This document shows positions 34,176 through 45,844 of a stretch of DNA of 64,000 nt, one piece after another. Within the stretch, counting starts at the first letter, position 1; every line of letters starts with the position of its first letter. Source of the DNA: Corbicula japonica (taxonomy: Eukaryota > Mollusca > Bivalvia > Venerida > Cyrenidae); NCBI GenBank assembly GCA_038501625.1, contig JAZAYU010000256.1, positions 62,001 through 126,000 on the forward strand, given 5' to 3'. Made by a program: the position numbers and the translations under genes. Below the pieces are notes generated by a model. That model was not told where the DNA came from, did no database searches, and worked only from the letters and a program-made list of their open reading frames with translations.

Positions 34176-36424
34176 ACGGGGAAAGCCAAAGAACTGCTAA
34201 GACAGCGTTGTCCGACCAGCAGGAACCGTGTATTATCAGCTTACTTGTTAAAATCAATAATGATTGGAAACAATATGTTTTGCTGAATCACCTAAAAGGT
34301 GTTATAAAACTATATGGGCAACCGTAAATTCACAAAAAATAATGTTTCAAACCTTATTTGCCCCTGTTTTGGGTACATCAGATATGACAGCTTACCACAG
34401 ATAGCTATGAAGTTACAGAGCGTTTCTGTTATGTGCATAGCAGTAAACAAACTGTTAACAAAATTAGGACGCTCCTGAAAACTGGTCGGTTCACATGTGA
34501 TTGGGTTGTAGACATAGGAATTGAATAATACCTTTCTTATATTGATATTCGGCTATTGGGCAAAACTACTGGTAACGTTTTAAATAGTATTCGAACATGG
34601 TTGCCTCTGAAGCTCCATTGAAGCGTCGGCATGGTAAACCAGAGGTTTGAGTTCCAAGTCTTGCTCAATACAGCAATAATTAAAGAATTAAAATTATTTT
34701 AAGGTAAAGATGATAATTGCATTGTTGTGCAATATATCCACAAATACAATGATGATGCTGTGACAGATTTATGATTTTTATCAAGATTTTCTTGAGTGCT
34801 TTACATGAGATCATCTTGAGATTTTCAAGTCATAATAATTGCATTAAAAAACATCACTACTTCAATGTTAACGTCTGTCAGTCAACACCATTAAGATCTT
34901 AACACTTCCCTCTGCTGAGAAGAGCCAAATAAACTGGCTCTTGTTGAAAATTCATGTAGAATTCTTTCTTAAGGCTACTGTACTTGCAAGGTACATTTTC
35001 TTGCGATTCAGTTGATATTCATATCCAAATTACAACTTTTAGGAAGACCAGTAGGTGCGAAATTTGTGTGAAACAGTTTCAGATTGATATCCAAATCACA
35101 CTTAATGTTTCTTTGGTGTGAAATTTATAACCCTGGCTGATAACAGCCACTGCGTAATCTTTTGTCACTATATTATAGCTATGTTTGTGACAGTTTGCTA
35201 CTTGAATTTAATTGTAATTAAATTTAATTCACAATTATTTTGCCTTTTTAAAATTTTAATAAATTGATTACAATTAAAACAACTGAATATTTTTCAGTTA
35301 TTAATTATATTCAATTAATTAAAAAAATTGTGATTAATTATAGTTAATTACATTAAGACTGTATTTTGACCCATGTTTGCCAAATACATGGGAGTTTTTT
35401 TATTTATTAAATCTAGGACAGGACTTCTAACATATTGACTGACAGTTTTGTATAAATTATGTGCACTTTATATAAAAATAGATAATCATTACATTCCACT
35501 AAATGCTGTTGGACTGATGTAGATTTACAGTGGCATAAAGTGAACAGTTAGTCAAATTGATTTTCAATAATTATATACCATTTTATTATTGAAGATTACA
35601 TGAGACATTTTAAAAGTCCGCATCTCCTTAAAATATTAATCACGGTACATGTTCTTACATTTTGTAGACTGTCGTCTTTTATTTTTTATTAACTCTGCGA
35701 GAGTCTAACATTTGGACCGCGATCTGTGTTTTAAACATTGACATAACGTTCGTACTAATTACTTGTAAATAGTCCAGCGGATGTTCCTACTCGGGCTAGT
35801 CAGACAATGGCTGACACTAAATAGTCCCAATTTTTTAGCCTTTTGGGGGCATTAAATGGCTAGTATGGCCTGAAAGGAACTTGTTAAGTAAATGAGATGC
35901 CTTTACTGACACACTGATAGCAAATTTATGTTTGGAAATGCAGTATATGAAAAAAGGCCCAGGTTTTAGGACGGCAAATGTAAAACAGTTTTGAAGTTCA
36001 CACAGAAGTGAAAAAAACAGACCACCGGTTTCAAGGTGTAAAATCTCTGTTAATTGATACATGACCCCTACTTTTCTTGCTGGAAATGGACAGTAGAAAC
36101 AATTAGCTTTAAAAGCATGTAAGTTAGCCCATATTAAAATGGTACCAGCTATGATTGCCAGCCTTTTGAAACATGTCATGTTTACTATAGTTTATATAGG
36201 GAAGTCTATTTACAGGTCTTACACCTTTAGCAATACCGGAAGTATCCCGAAATTCAATATTCAATATGGCGCCATGAAGTGGGAACCGAAAAAATTGTCG
36301 GACGGGTATATATTTTCATTTTTGAAATTGATCATTTTCAATAATTACTCGCTGCATACACATTATCTATAGGCGGGCAAAGCCCGCAAAGCGCCCTTCG
36401 GGCGCTTTGCTTGGCTTTCCCCGT
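34176..36424. mobile_element. Possible 2.25-kb element with 14-bp inverted ends
   Basis: ACGGGGAAAGCCAA at 34176-34189 is exactly complementary to TTGGCTTTCCCCGT at 36411-36424. No matching target duplication is seen (flanks ATTTA and ATAAT), so the pairing may be accidental or old. Inside are AT-rich inverted blocks near 35205-35360 and a 114-codon minus frame (35835-36179) that I do not recognise. The right end is preceded by a GC-rich double hairpin. Confidence 0.35.
36373..36410. repeat. GC-rich double hairpin
   Basis: GCGGGC-AAA-GCCCGC (36373-36387) overlaps GCAAAGCGCCC-TTC-GGGCGCTTTGC (36386-36410), a perfect 11-bp stem with a 3-base loop. Both lie in strongly AT-rich DNA next to the putative right end of the 34.2-36.4 kb element. 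Confidence 0.8.
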
Positions 36425-36623
36425 ATAATATATGATTTGCGTTCTTTATTTAGTTTAGAGCAAATACTCAAATTGCTGTTTTTATAAGAACAATTGGGGC
36501 AAGTGTGAAGCTGGTAATGGCATTCTGAACCCCAAGTGCAAATTGTTTTGCAAGTGACCGTTCCAAGGGGTCGCCCCTTAGGTTTACTTTTTTGTTAATA
36601 TTTTGTAGTGTCTTTTTATAAAT

Positions 36624-36715
36624 CCGTGCTCTCTTATCCTCTCTACTTTTCGGCTGTGTAAGAAGGCTATGTTTTCATCGTGTGACAATTCCTGATATGC
36701 ATACTTCACTTTTAC
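36624..36715 (-). mobile_element. SINE-like family, copy 9
   Basis: Minus strand: AAAAGTGAAGTATGCATATC, AGGAATTGTCACACGATG, then ACATAGCCTTCTTACACAGC. This is the 5' part of the family. Confidence 0.65.
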
Positions 36716-37357
36716 GACATTTTATTAAAATAAATGCTTGCTGGATGACGTAAATTTGATCATTCACCCTAAAAAAAACCGAAAAAATGTTGATCTATAG
36801 AACATACACTACTTCAAGGAAACAAGATAGTCTCTACAGTATTAAGAATACTCGTATTTTTCCATTTTCCATATGATTCTAAATCAATTTTTTCTATTTT
36901 TCAGAAAAATTGATTTCATTCATGTATAAAGATAATAAAAATACTCGTTTATCACACAGGCATGTTCCATTGTAGACATAGTTTGGTAGATATAAAAAAT
37001 GTTTAATGTAGGCGTAAAAATACGAAGTCGAAGTTAAAAGGGTAAACAAAATACTATATACTAAATAACAGAAAACAATCATGCAGTGAAAAATTCTCGA
37101 AAACTTCAGTGGCTAATAAACTTAACAATACAATTCCAATACATTTTAATACATGTACCTATAAAAGAACCAAGTTTCTTTTTTGGTATAAACATCACGA
37201 CAAATACCTCAGTCGCTCATTCCAACTCGTTTTTAATAAGACATTCTTGTCATTGACAATTGACAATTTCAAATTTAGCCTTTGGTATATACAACTTCAT
37301 AAGGAAATTTTCAATTTCTTAAGAAAAGTTTCAATTTCATTTAAAGTAAGCAATTTT
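36716..37357. other. AT-rich DNA, no gene recognised
   Basis: Nothing is supported apart from the open upstream extension of the small frame at 37358-37540. Confidence 0.5.
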
Positions 37358-37540
37358 ATGTTTTGCAGACATAATTTATTGTTTTTCGTAATCTTATTTG
37401 AACTTTTATCAAAATCTGTAGACTCAATTCTTCCCAAAACATATTACAATAGGATTAATTTGTTCAAACAGCGTCGTTTGCCCAAGGAAGCATTAAGTTC
37501 AAAAATCCCCGCAGAGAATATAGGACAACAACATTGTTAA
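37358..37540 (+). CDS. Candidate small secreted peptide, 60 residues (hypothetical)
   Basis: From ATG 37358 the frame gives MFCRHNLLFFVILFELLSKS, a charged start plus a hydrophobic core, as in a signal peptide, with possible cleavage after SVDS. The mature part would be about 37 basic residues, including FKQRRLPKE with a dibasic Arg-Arg site, and would end in a single Cys just before the TAA. The same frame is open upstream to 37109 (143 codons in all), and TTTTGCAG at 37361-37368 could instead be a splice acceptor. Against it: no poly(A) signal nearby, no paralogue in the window, and chance signal-like frames are common in AT-rich DNA. No family is recognised. Confidence 0.2.
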   Translation: MFCRHNLLFFVILFELLSKSVDSILPKTYYNRINLFKQRRLPKEALSSKIPAENIGQQHC

Positions 37541-37997
37541 TCTGGATACTTACGTGTAACTTTATGTTTAATCAATATTTAGTTTTGATTCTAATTTAAC
37601 ATAGTATTACATGTTTTTTTATTATTTTTTTGTTGTTTTAGGCACTGTTTGACTATGCGGTTTCTCGAGATCCATAATTAGGTCACCAGGTCATATCAAA
37701 TACAAAACGTGTTTACACATTCAATGACATAGTTGTCATCATTTTCTTATTGATTTGTTAAGAATGTGTATATTGATAACCTCTACTAAAATTTTTGAGA
37801 TGAAAACCCTATTTTATGACGTGATCTGCCAGTTTTAAATATTAGATTGTAATTGATTGTCGCTCTGCTGGTCAACGTCAAGAGGTCTGTAGTTGTGTCT
37901 GGAGCTACTCATAACCATTTTCAATTTTATCTTTCAATTTTATCTAAATTATTTTAAATTATTCTTAATATTATTTTATTTTAGTACATGTACATGT
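37541..37997. other. AT-rich DNA, nothing recognised
   Basis: No exon, repeat unit or RNA gene is supported here. Confidence 0.5.
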
Positions 37998-38144
37998 ATT
38001 GAGTTGCGCTCAACCCGGGGCTAGGCGGCGTGGGCAGTAATAGGCATAACCATTACTGTCCATGAACAGGCGGCTCAATGAAACCGAGCCTGCAGTATTT
38101 TCATATGTGTCGTGTTTGGTGGCTTTGAAAGTTCCCATTTCATC
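37998..38144 (+). repeat. Conserved 145-bp dispersed repeat, copy 1
   Basis: GCGCTCAACCCGGGGCTAGG, GTGGGCAGTAATAGGC, a CATTACTGTCCATGAACAGG block, then GCAGTATTTTCATATGTGTC and GGTGGCTTTGAAAGTTCC. It aligns across its length with 55045-55186, same strand. It contrasts in GC content with its surroundings and resembles a conserved SINE segment. The 80-codon minus frame across it is incidental. Confidence 0.7.
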
Positions 38145-40253
38145 TATTTTAGTAAAAAGGAGACATGTATTGCTCGGTTCAAACATTTGCTTTATATAAA
38201 AGGCTCTGTTTTGTTTATTTATTAACATATATATTTTTACAAACTTGAACAATTGCAGTACATAATGAATTGTCTCAAAGTTCCAGTGTGTTGTCCTACA
38301 TTTGGAGATTTACACCATGACTGTTTTCAGACAATTTAATTAGCAAATCTTACTTTAAATTCAAGATGTCATCGCAATTAAAAATGGAAACTGAAATATG
38401 TATTTTACACGAAACTTGTTTCAAATATTTGATTTTGTGTATGGTACTACGGAGAACTACAATTACAATGAAAAAGTTTAACTAAGAAAACATTTCGTTT
38501 AATCTCCATTTAGTACAATACCTACGTTGTTCCAAAGACTAAAGAGCATTCATATTCTACTGAAGAATTAATAAAATATATGATCTTTAGTTCTTTGAAA
38601 CAAAATAAATATGATAATGATATTTATATTATTAACCCTACATTTAAAATCTCTCAATATTTTAATGGTTCTCAGAAGTACACAGACAACAAAAGAATGC
38701 CATTTGTACCCATGAACATGCTCAATCAACCCAAAACTGCAACATTTTCCTTTTGCCGCGTTTCGATGCTTTTAAAGTTTCGTTTTCATCAATTTTGTTA
38801 CAAGTTTTATTTTTGTGGTAACTTTGAATGAGCTGTATTTCATTTTCAAGCTGATTAAATTGAATCATTTATCCGATCATCCCTGTAGGGACGTTATTTA
38901 TTGCAGATAAAAAAAAATTCAATTAGATGCGATAATTTGGTTAGCTTGAATCCGATTTGTTCTAATCACTATCTGAGCGGATTTAACGTAGTATAGCTTA
39001 ATTTATCTCGTATGGCTTTTTTTCTTATTATATAGTTGTTTTTATTTATCAAACGAATTTCAAGTTATGTTGTATAATTGAATGTCATAAGTATTCTTGT
39101 CTTGGCAACCTGTCCTTATAAATTAATTTCAAATATTGTGCCGTGATCTTATCAATATCTTCGGAATTTGCTGTAGTATTCTCATAAAGTCCATTCACGG
39201 CTTGATGCCTGAAGTTCAATACAGCCTCAACAACGCAAGGGAAATAACCCTTAAAATATGTATTGTATTATAACAGCCAACAGTTACTTACGTTGTATCA
39301 GAAAGAAAAAAGCACATCTTATGCTAAAGTTCTTTTTCATACACCTCTGTCAGAAATTACAATACATGAATGTAACAGGATTTAATGTAACAAGATCTAA
39401 ATCCACTCATTTAAGTTTTTCTCAGTAAAATGATTGATACTTTCGTCAATGGTTCTATACTATATTTGACAATAAATGTACTCATGCAATTGTATGTGTT
39501 TTGTATCAACGTTCTTACGTCTAAGCACAAAATACACATTTATTGCCTTCGCCATGTATGTACATATAACATTTTACACAAAATCCTTTGATCATCAATG
39601 AGTTTCAATAAAAATATTATATCTTAAATGTCATCATTTTACACAGATTTGTTCACAGACGACCGAGAGGATCCAATAACAAATATTTTTTAAATAATTT
39701 AAACTCAGAAGTACTCCGACATTTTTGTATCGTATAATAAATGTGTTAGTTCTATGTCTTATTTCTTTTATCTCTATTTTCCATATTTTTCTTGCCTAGA
39801 GAATATCATGCTAAAGCATTTCTGCACGCAAATTGTAACTTGTATTATAACAACCAATAGGACATGTAGTACATGTTTACGCTCTCATATTTTATATATG
39901 TGTCAATAAAACGCATTATTTTGGAAACAATCCAAGAAATAAGTGTATTTCAGAGCACGAATCCTAATGGAGATAAAGTTGGGGATTTTGAAAAAGTTTG
40001 ATGCGTAATATGATCTGCTTGAAAATATTACTTTTTTTTTCAAATAATTGTAAAAAAACCTAAATCAACTGTTTTTATCTATGTTTATATGTAAGGAAAA
40101 TGTAAATTCTCAATTGGAGCGACATGTCAAATATTAAGGTTAAATGAATGCAATAAAGCGATATCATTTTGAACGCCCTTCAAGATACTGTAGACAATTA
40201 AAATCCTGCAAAGTGTTATTCTTTTAGATGTATTGATAATAAGATGTGTGAAG
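38145..40253. other. AT-rich DNA, no gene recognised
   Basis: The 83-codon frame at 38580-38831 lacks supporting signals. Nothing else is seen. Confidence 0.55.
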
Positions 40254-40437
40254 TTAGCGGCCTAGCGGCCTGGCGGCGTGAAGTTAGTGGCCTAGCGGCA
40301 TGGCGGCGTGAAGTTAGCGGCCTGGCGGCCTAGCGGCCTGGCGGCGTGAAGCAAGCGGCCTAGCGGCGTGAAGTTAGCAGCCTGGCGGCCTAGCGGCCTG
40401 GCTGCGTGAAGTTAGCGGCCTAGCGGAGTGAAAATGG
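40254..40437. repeat. GC-rich short tandem repeat, GGCCTAGCGGCCTGGCGGC type
   Basis: Irregular repeats of GAAGTTAGCGGCCTAGCGG and CCTGGCGGCGTGAAGTTAG form the outermost left arm. Strongly GC-rich in AT-rich DNA, and absent elsewhere except the right arm and the 45.85-kb array. Confidence 0.9.
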
Positions 40438-40539
40438 CTGCCTTTAATACAATTCAGCCTGATTTTAAAAACGGATTGAAATCTATTTTTACAGCATATA
40501 ATGTACATTGCAGGGGTGTATAAGCAAGTTATTAACATG

Positions 40540-41200
40540 ATTTATCTTTTGTTTTTTAAAATAAATTGTTTAACAAAGTTCTAGCTTATCTGCAAAGACG
40601 ACTCGGAATCTCTTTGCACATTACTCTCATGTACTCTTTGTAAATGTACATTTCAGGGATGATTAAGTAAAATATCAACAAGAACTAGCTTTGTTTTTTT
40701 TTTTAACTTGTCGAAGCCTGTCGGCCTAGCTGCTAAAACTTAATATTTATCATAATTTATGTTTATCTTAAAAACGTTTTGAAATTGATTTTTTCAGCAT
40801 GTAATGTACATTTCAGGGGTGAATAAGCAAAATATCAACAAGAACTAGCTTTGATTTTTTTTTTAAAGTTTTCGAAGCCTGGCGGCCTAGCGGCCTAAAC
40901 TAAATATTTATCATAATTTATGTTTATCTTAAAAACGGCTTGAATACGATTTTTACAGCATGCAATGTACATTTCAGTGTTGAATACGCAAAATATCAAC
41001 AAGAACTAGCTTTGATTTGTTTTAAGTTTTCGAAGAATGGCGGCCTGGCGGCCTAGCGGCCTAAACTTAATATTTATCATAATTTATGTCTATCTTAAAA
41101 ACGGCTTGAATTCGATTTTTGCAGCATGCAATGTACATTTCAGGGATGATTAAGTAAAATATCAACAAGAACTAGCTTTGATTTTTCAAGACGGTATTAG
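40540..41200 (+). repeat. Tandem array of units of about 150 bp, left arm
   Basis: About four units. Each runs ATAATTTATGTTTATCTTAA, then a TTTTTACAGCATGTAATGTACA block, TATCAACAAGAACTAGCTTT and the GCGGCCTAGCGGCC segment. The last unit is truncated at TTGATTTTTC near 41190. Confidence 0.88.
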
Positions 41201-41276
41201 GTAGTGGATATATATTAATGCTATTTTGTATTGAAGATATATTATTAGGTCTAATTGTATTGTGTTTTGGAGAGTT

Positions 41277-41300
41277 GCGCATGCGCGATGACACCATTTT
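41277..41300 (+). promoter_or_regulatory. NRF1-like and YY1-like motifs just inside the left arm
   Basis: GCGCATGCGC (41277-41286) is a perfect NRF1 palindrome. It is followed eight bases on by CCATTTT (41294-41300), a YY1-type core. In animals this pair marks TATA-less promoters. A possible splice donor (CAAAG then GTAGGA) lies at 42108/42109, so 41.3-42.1 kb could be an untranslated first exon. It contains only short frames, the longest noted being 43 codons (41923-42054). Activity is an inference. Confidence 0.35.
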
Positions 41301-42275
41301 GTATTGTGCGATTAAGAACTAAATAAACAACTTTATTGCAGGAATCGAGAACTTTGCATTGTTAAACTTTATAATTTAAAAGAAGTTGCATAAAGATTTG
41401 TGTTGAACAAATTTATCATTACGAGGAATGAAACAAAAATGAATTTGCATGCCCCCTAGTATGGAATACAGTAAAGTAGGTCATCTGACTTGCAGCGTGT
41501 TGTAAAAAAAGAGTGAACATTGTTAGCGACTGCTGACATTGTTGCGATCTATCAAAAGTTAGTTTATAATATTCGATCGGCATTTATTACTGCTGAGAAA
41601 AACACAGTTGTCCATGTTAGTGACATGCTATCTTTCCGTTCCATTGATTCGTTGTGTTAAATTGTTATCTTTGGAAAAGTGTGAAATCGATACCGGATGT
41701 TTACACAATTTGAAACAACTGATAAATTCTCGGTGACTAAATTGTGGATTTAAGATGCTATTGAATGACTGATATTTGAAAGGATTGATTAAGAGAACAT
41801 CTTATTGTAGAACAAGATTATATTGAAGCATGGACATAAAGCATGGCTAATCAAGAATCACTGCTGAAAATACATCCAGATCTAGAATAGTGTTGAAAAA
41901 GAGCTGTATTTTACGTTTTTATATGGACAGTGTCGCTGTGCATATAGGAACATATAAGATAGCAAGTGCATATTTGTTGTCTGGCCTTCAAATTAACATG
42001 AAGAAGCAACCTCTTCTGCAAGTGAAGTCACTGCTAGTTGAAGCTTACCATTAGACAAAGTCAATATTGGTCAACACATATGAAGTGAGACTGGCTCATA
42101 ATCCAAAGGTAGGAAGATTTTTTCGTTGTTGGCTAATTTGGTAAAGAAATGGTCATTTGCATTTATTTAACAGAGAAACTTCTATAATTCGCTGGAAAAC
42201 ATAAAATAAATAGTGGTCTACATCACATACATTGAAAGTATAAGTTTGTTATGTGTTTAAGGATTCTGCATTTAA

Positions 42276-42480
42276 AATTATTATGCCCCCACAAAGTGGG
42301 AGGCATACTGGTAGAGTTGCACTCGGCCGTAATGATGTATGTCCCCAAATCTTGTGGCATCAACTCCTCCTAAGCAATAAGGCGGATTTCAAGCAGGATG
42401 TGTAGATGATTGTAAAGAAAGGATTTTTCCTACGACCATTTTTACTAGAGTTATAACCCTTTGTTATTAAAAAAATGTTG
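42276..42480 (+). repeat. Dispersed repeat fragment beginning ATTATGCCCCCACAAAGTGG
   Basis: The opening is a small palindrome (CCCCCAC and GTGGGAGG), followed by GGCATACTGGTAGAG. I associate this type of sequence with widespread dispersed repeats of invertebrate genomes. Only one copy is in the window, so family status rests on recollection. Confidence 0.3.
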
Positions 42481-42831
42481 CAGCAGTTAGGGCATCAGGA
42501 CATAAAAGCATTCGTAAATACGTCAAGAAATAAAATTAATTCCTGATGTATTCCTGATGTATTCACAAATGTTTTATAATGCATTTTGCCCAAGAAGTAT
42601 TTGTCTTAATAAATTTAATATATTTTGTGTTTTGTGAAAAGCTGCGTTTAATATTTTTCGAACAACTTCAACAAGTCGCGTTGAAAATCTGTAGTGCATG
42701 TAACTTTATAGTAACTTTTGTATTATGGTCCCAAAACATATTTCATAATACATGTTTGTGTAGTTTTATTGAAAGTTGCAAGATGTATTTGTATGAGTTT
42801 TTGTGTGGCCTGATCTATGGCAAGCGGAATT

Positions 42832-43310
42832 AATCGACCAATCTATGGTTATTGGTGATACCTGATGATAACAATAGTTATAAATAATCAATGACTATGG
42901 TAATCGGACCAATAAGTCTGGATATTGGCGAAAACCAAAGTTCTCGGCCTTAACCGCGGTAAACGGGCAATATCTAGGGTTTTCACCAATAAATGTGGAT
43001 ATCAGAATTATTGTGCAATAGATATGAATGAAATCTATCATTCTATGATAATCGACCGAGAACTTGGGCTTTCACCAATAACTATGGTTACTGGCTGGTA
43101 ACCCTAGTTATCATCAATAACTATGGTTATCTGACCAATATCCATAGTTATTGGTCGATAACAATAGATATTGGATTATTTGGGCAAACGGCTTGTTAAA
43201 CAGTTACAATTGCAAGGCAACAGCCAAGGATTTATATCTAGAGTTTTGTGCCAATTGCACAATAGATCCGATATCCATAGTTATTAGTGAAAACCCTAGA
43301 TATTGCCCGT
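42832..43310. repeat. Quasi-palindromic satellite block 1
   Basis: Alternating half-units of 18-20 bases, such as CCAATAACTATGGTTAT, GGTAACCCTAGTTAT, CCAATATCCATAGTTATTGG and CGATAACAATAGATATTGGA. Each half-unit is nearly its own complement around a TATRG core. Spacing is regular, but no two units are identical. Confidence 0.75.
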
Positions 43311-44312
43311 GAACCCACAGGGGTACCATTAGCTGCCAAATCCCAAGGGTCATTTTGGTAACTTTTTACTGGATTTAAGCAATTTAAGGCCAAAATACAC
43401 ATTTCCTTAGGAAAAGATGACCCTTCAGCTAAAATTCATGGGTTCAAAATGAGGGGTTTTGAAAATTTTAAGAGTCAAAGGGTCATCTCCTGGGTCAAAT
43501 GGAACCCCTGACCCAGGGATTTTAATAGCTTTTGAAAACCAGGGATCATCTGACCCCTGTTTAGAATTTTCAAGGGGTCATAATCAGATGGTCACAAGTC
43601 ATATATTGTTTTCAGTTAACTTATTATTTACAGAATTGCTTTAACATTATTTAAATTATTTTCATAATTGAAATAAACATTTGCTTCATAATTAAATTGC
43701 AGAAGACACAATATCTCTTTATTCTTGAAAATTTTGACCACTTTTCCTCAATTCTTCTGCATCATTATGACCCCAAGCTCTGAATTAGGTGGGGTCAAAA
43801 GTGGAAAAATTCAAATTTGCTTGCATCAAAATGCAAGAAACTGCATTAATTGAAATCACCGTAACCACAGTTAACGCCGAGAACAATGGTTTTCGGTCGG
43901 TAACTAAAGTTTACGTCGATATCCACAGTTATTGACAATTACTACAGTTATCTGCCGATATCTAGGGTTTTTACCAATAGCTATGGTTATTGGACGGTAA
44001 CCCTGGTTATTGTCAATAGCTATGGTTATCGGATCAATATCTATAGTTATTGGTCTCTAACCATGGATATCGGATCAATTGTGCAAACCGCTTGCCATAG
44101 TGATTTCTGAGTCTCTTAAAATGATGCAACATTAAAGAATGCAGGATGTACTCATCATGTAGTGTTTTTATAATGCATTTTTCACCTCACCAGTGTTTAG
44201 ATTTTTGTCATGTTATGGAAATATTACAAACTCAATCAGATTTTACCTGCATTTCAGTTATTATTTTTAACAGCATTGAAATAAGCAAGGTTATGATTTA
44301 AAATGAATTATG
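43170..44312 (+). repeat. Internal direct duplication, copy 1
   Basis: Shares, in order with 44344-44914, TGGATTATTTGGGCAAAC, the TTTATATCTAGAGTTT block, the satellite block, TGATGCAACATTAAAGAATG, CAGGATGTAC and TTTTTCACCTCACCAGTGTT. It holds an extra segment of about 560 bases (roughly 43310-43865, rich in GGGTCA and CCTGACC words) missing from the second copy. Confidence 0.75.
43855..44090. repeat. Quasi-palindromic satellite block 2
   Basis: The same half-unit family as block 1: GTAACCACAGTTAAC, CAATAGCTATGGTTATTGG, CAATATCTATAGTTATTGGT, in alternating orientation. Confidence 0.75.
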
Positions 44313-44315
44313 AAT

Positions 44316-44690
44316 CGGACCGATATCCATAGTTATTGGTCGATAACTATAGATATTGGATTATTTGGGCAAACCGCATTTCAAAGTGAAACAGATACAA
44401 TGGCAAGACAACAACCTAGGATATTGATTTATATCTAGAGTTTCTGCCAAGTGCACATTAGATCGGATATCCATAGTTACTAGTGAAACCCCTAGATAAA
44501 TATTGCTCGTTAACCACGGTAAACTCCAAGAACTATGGTTTTCAGTCGGTAACTATAGTTTTCGCCAATATCTGTAGTTATTGGTCCGACATCCATAGTT
44601 ATTGACAATAACTATGGTTGTCAGCCGGTATCTAGGGTTTTCAACGATAACTATGGTTATCGGGTGGTAACCCTAGTTATTGTCAATTGT
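44316..44690. repeat. Quasi-palindromic satellite block 3
   Basis: CCGATATCCATAGTTATTGG, CGATAACTATAGATATTGGA and GACAATAACTATGGTTGTC half-units, with a non-satellite gap at about 44375-44455 that matches copy 1 of the internal duplication. Confidence 0.75.
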
Positions 44691-44914
44691 GCAAACCACT
44701 TGCCCTTCTGATCTCTGAGTCTCTTAACATGATGCAACATTAAAGAATGCAGGATGTACATGTGGGCTCATCATGTTGTGTTTTTATAATGCATTTTTCA
44801 CCTCACCAGTGTTTAGATTTCTGTATATATTACAAACTCAATCAGATTTTTGCTGCTTTTAAGTTATTATTATTAAAAGCATTGAAATAAAAAAGGTTAT
44901 GAAGTAAAATGAAT
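44344..44914 (+). repeat. Internal direct duplication, copy 2
   Basis: Colinear with 43170-44312 but lacks the 560-base extra segment. The last 220 bases (from GTGCAAACCACTTG to the end) are close to copy 1, with small indels. Confidence 0.75.
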
Positions 44915-45844
44915 TGATAAGCAGCTGATAACTTCTAGACGTTCCATTTTTCACATTACCTCCGTTTGAACATGCAAAATTGATACAAAGGTTAATTGTG
45001 TTGCTATTATTTGCTATGAGTACCAACTGCATTGTGGTTTGTGATCGGGATGAGATGCTTGGAGTGTGTTCAATAAATAAAAATGCTTCCTTTGAAGGTA
45101 ATTCAGCATTTGTTATTTTTATTATTAAATATTTTTCTGGATATTCGCAAAATATAGTTATTGGATATTTTACATAAATATATGAAACTGTCTGTGAATA
45201 AAGAATTATTTTTAAGTTTATTTAACAGAATGAAACACACTTGCATGTTTTTGTCAAATCATGAGCTGTTCAGTAAGAAATTCCAGAAAATAAGTCTTAA
45301 TTTAAAAAGATTACCCTATCATGTAAAAAACAGGTTCCAAAGTTAAGTTCGCCTGAACTAGAGGTAACCTGAATGTCTTCAAGACATAATATCGCTTTCA
45401 TCAATTCTGAGGTAAAATTAATTGATACTGTTGTTTTTAAATTATATATTTTGTAAACACTATTACATAAGCATTTGGGGAGAAGCTGTATTCTAAAGGG
45501 TATGGTAATTGAAACCCATAGTAGTGGTTAAAATGATAAAATTCATAGAATATTGAATTGTTCTTCAAAATCAACAAAACATATATTTATCATACTTGAA
45601 AGGCAAATAACATGTGATGAGAACACTATCAAAAGTGAAAATTATGAAAATTTGTAAGAACAAGTGTGATACTGATAGGCAAGGTTTGAAATCAGAATGC
45701 ATGCTGGATTGCTTTCTTTCCAAATATCATTGAAACAAAGCAACAAATGGGCTAGACATTGCAATACAATTCTGTGAGAAATGGTTCAGTTGTCTCTGAA
45801 TAATAAACCGTCTGTAAAACAGTAAGTTACTGTTTTACTTTTTC
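44915..45844. other. AT-rich interior DNA, no gene recognised
   Basis: Frames of 61-65 codons at 44980-45346 have no domain or splice support. Confidence 0.5.

Noticed and set aside
41190..42110. LTR of a retrotransposon
   Set aside because: AATAAA-like and short A-rich features suggested an LTR, but there is no direct terminal repeat partner, primer-binding site, polypurine tract or gag-pol sequence in the window.
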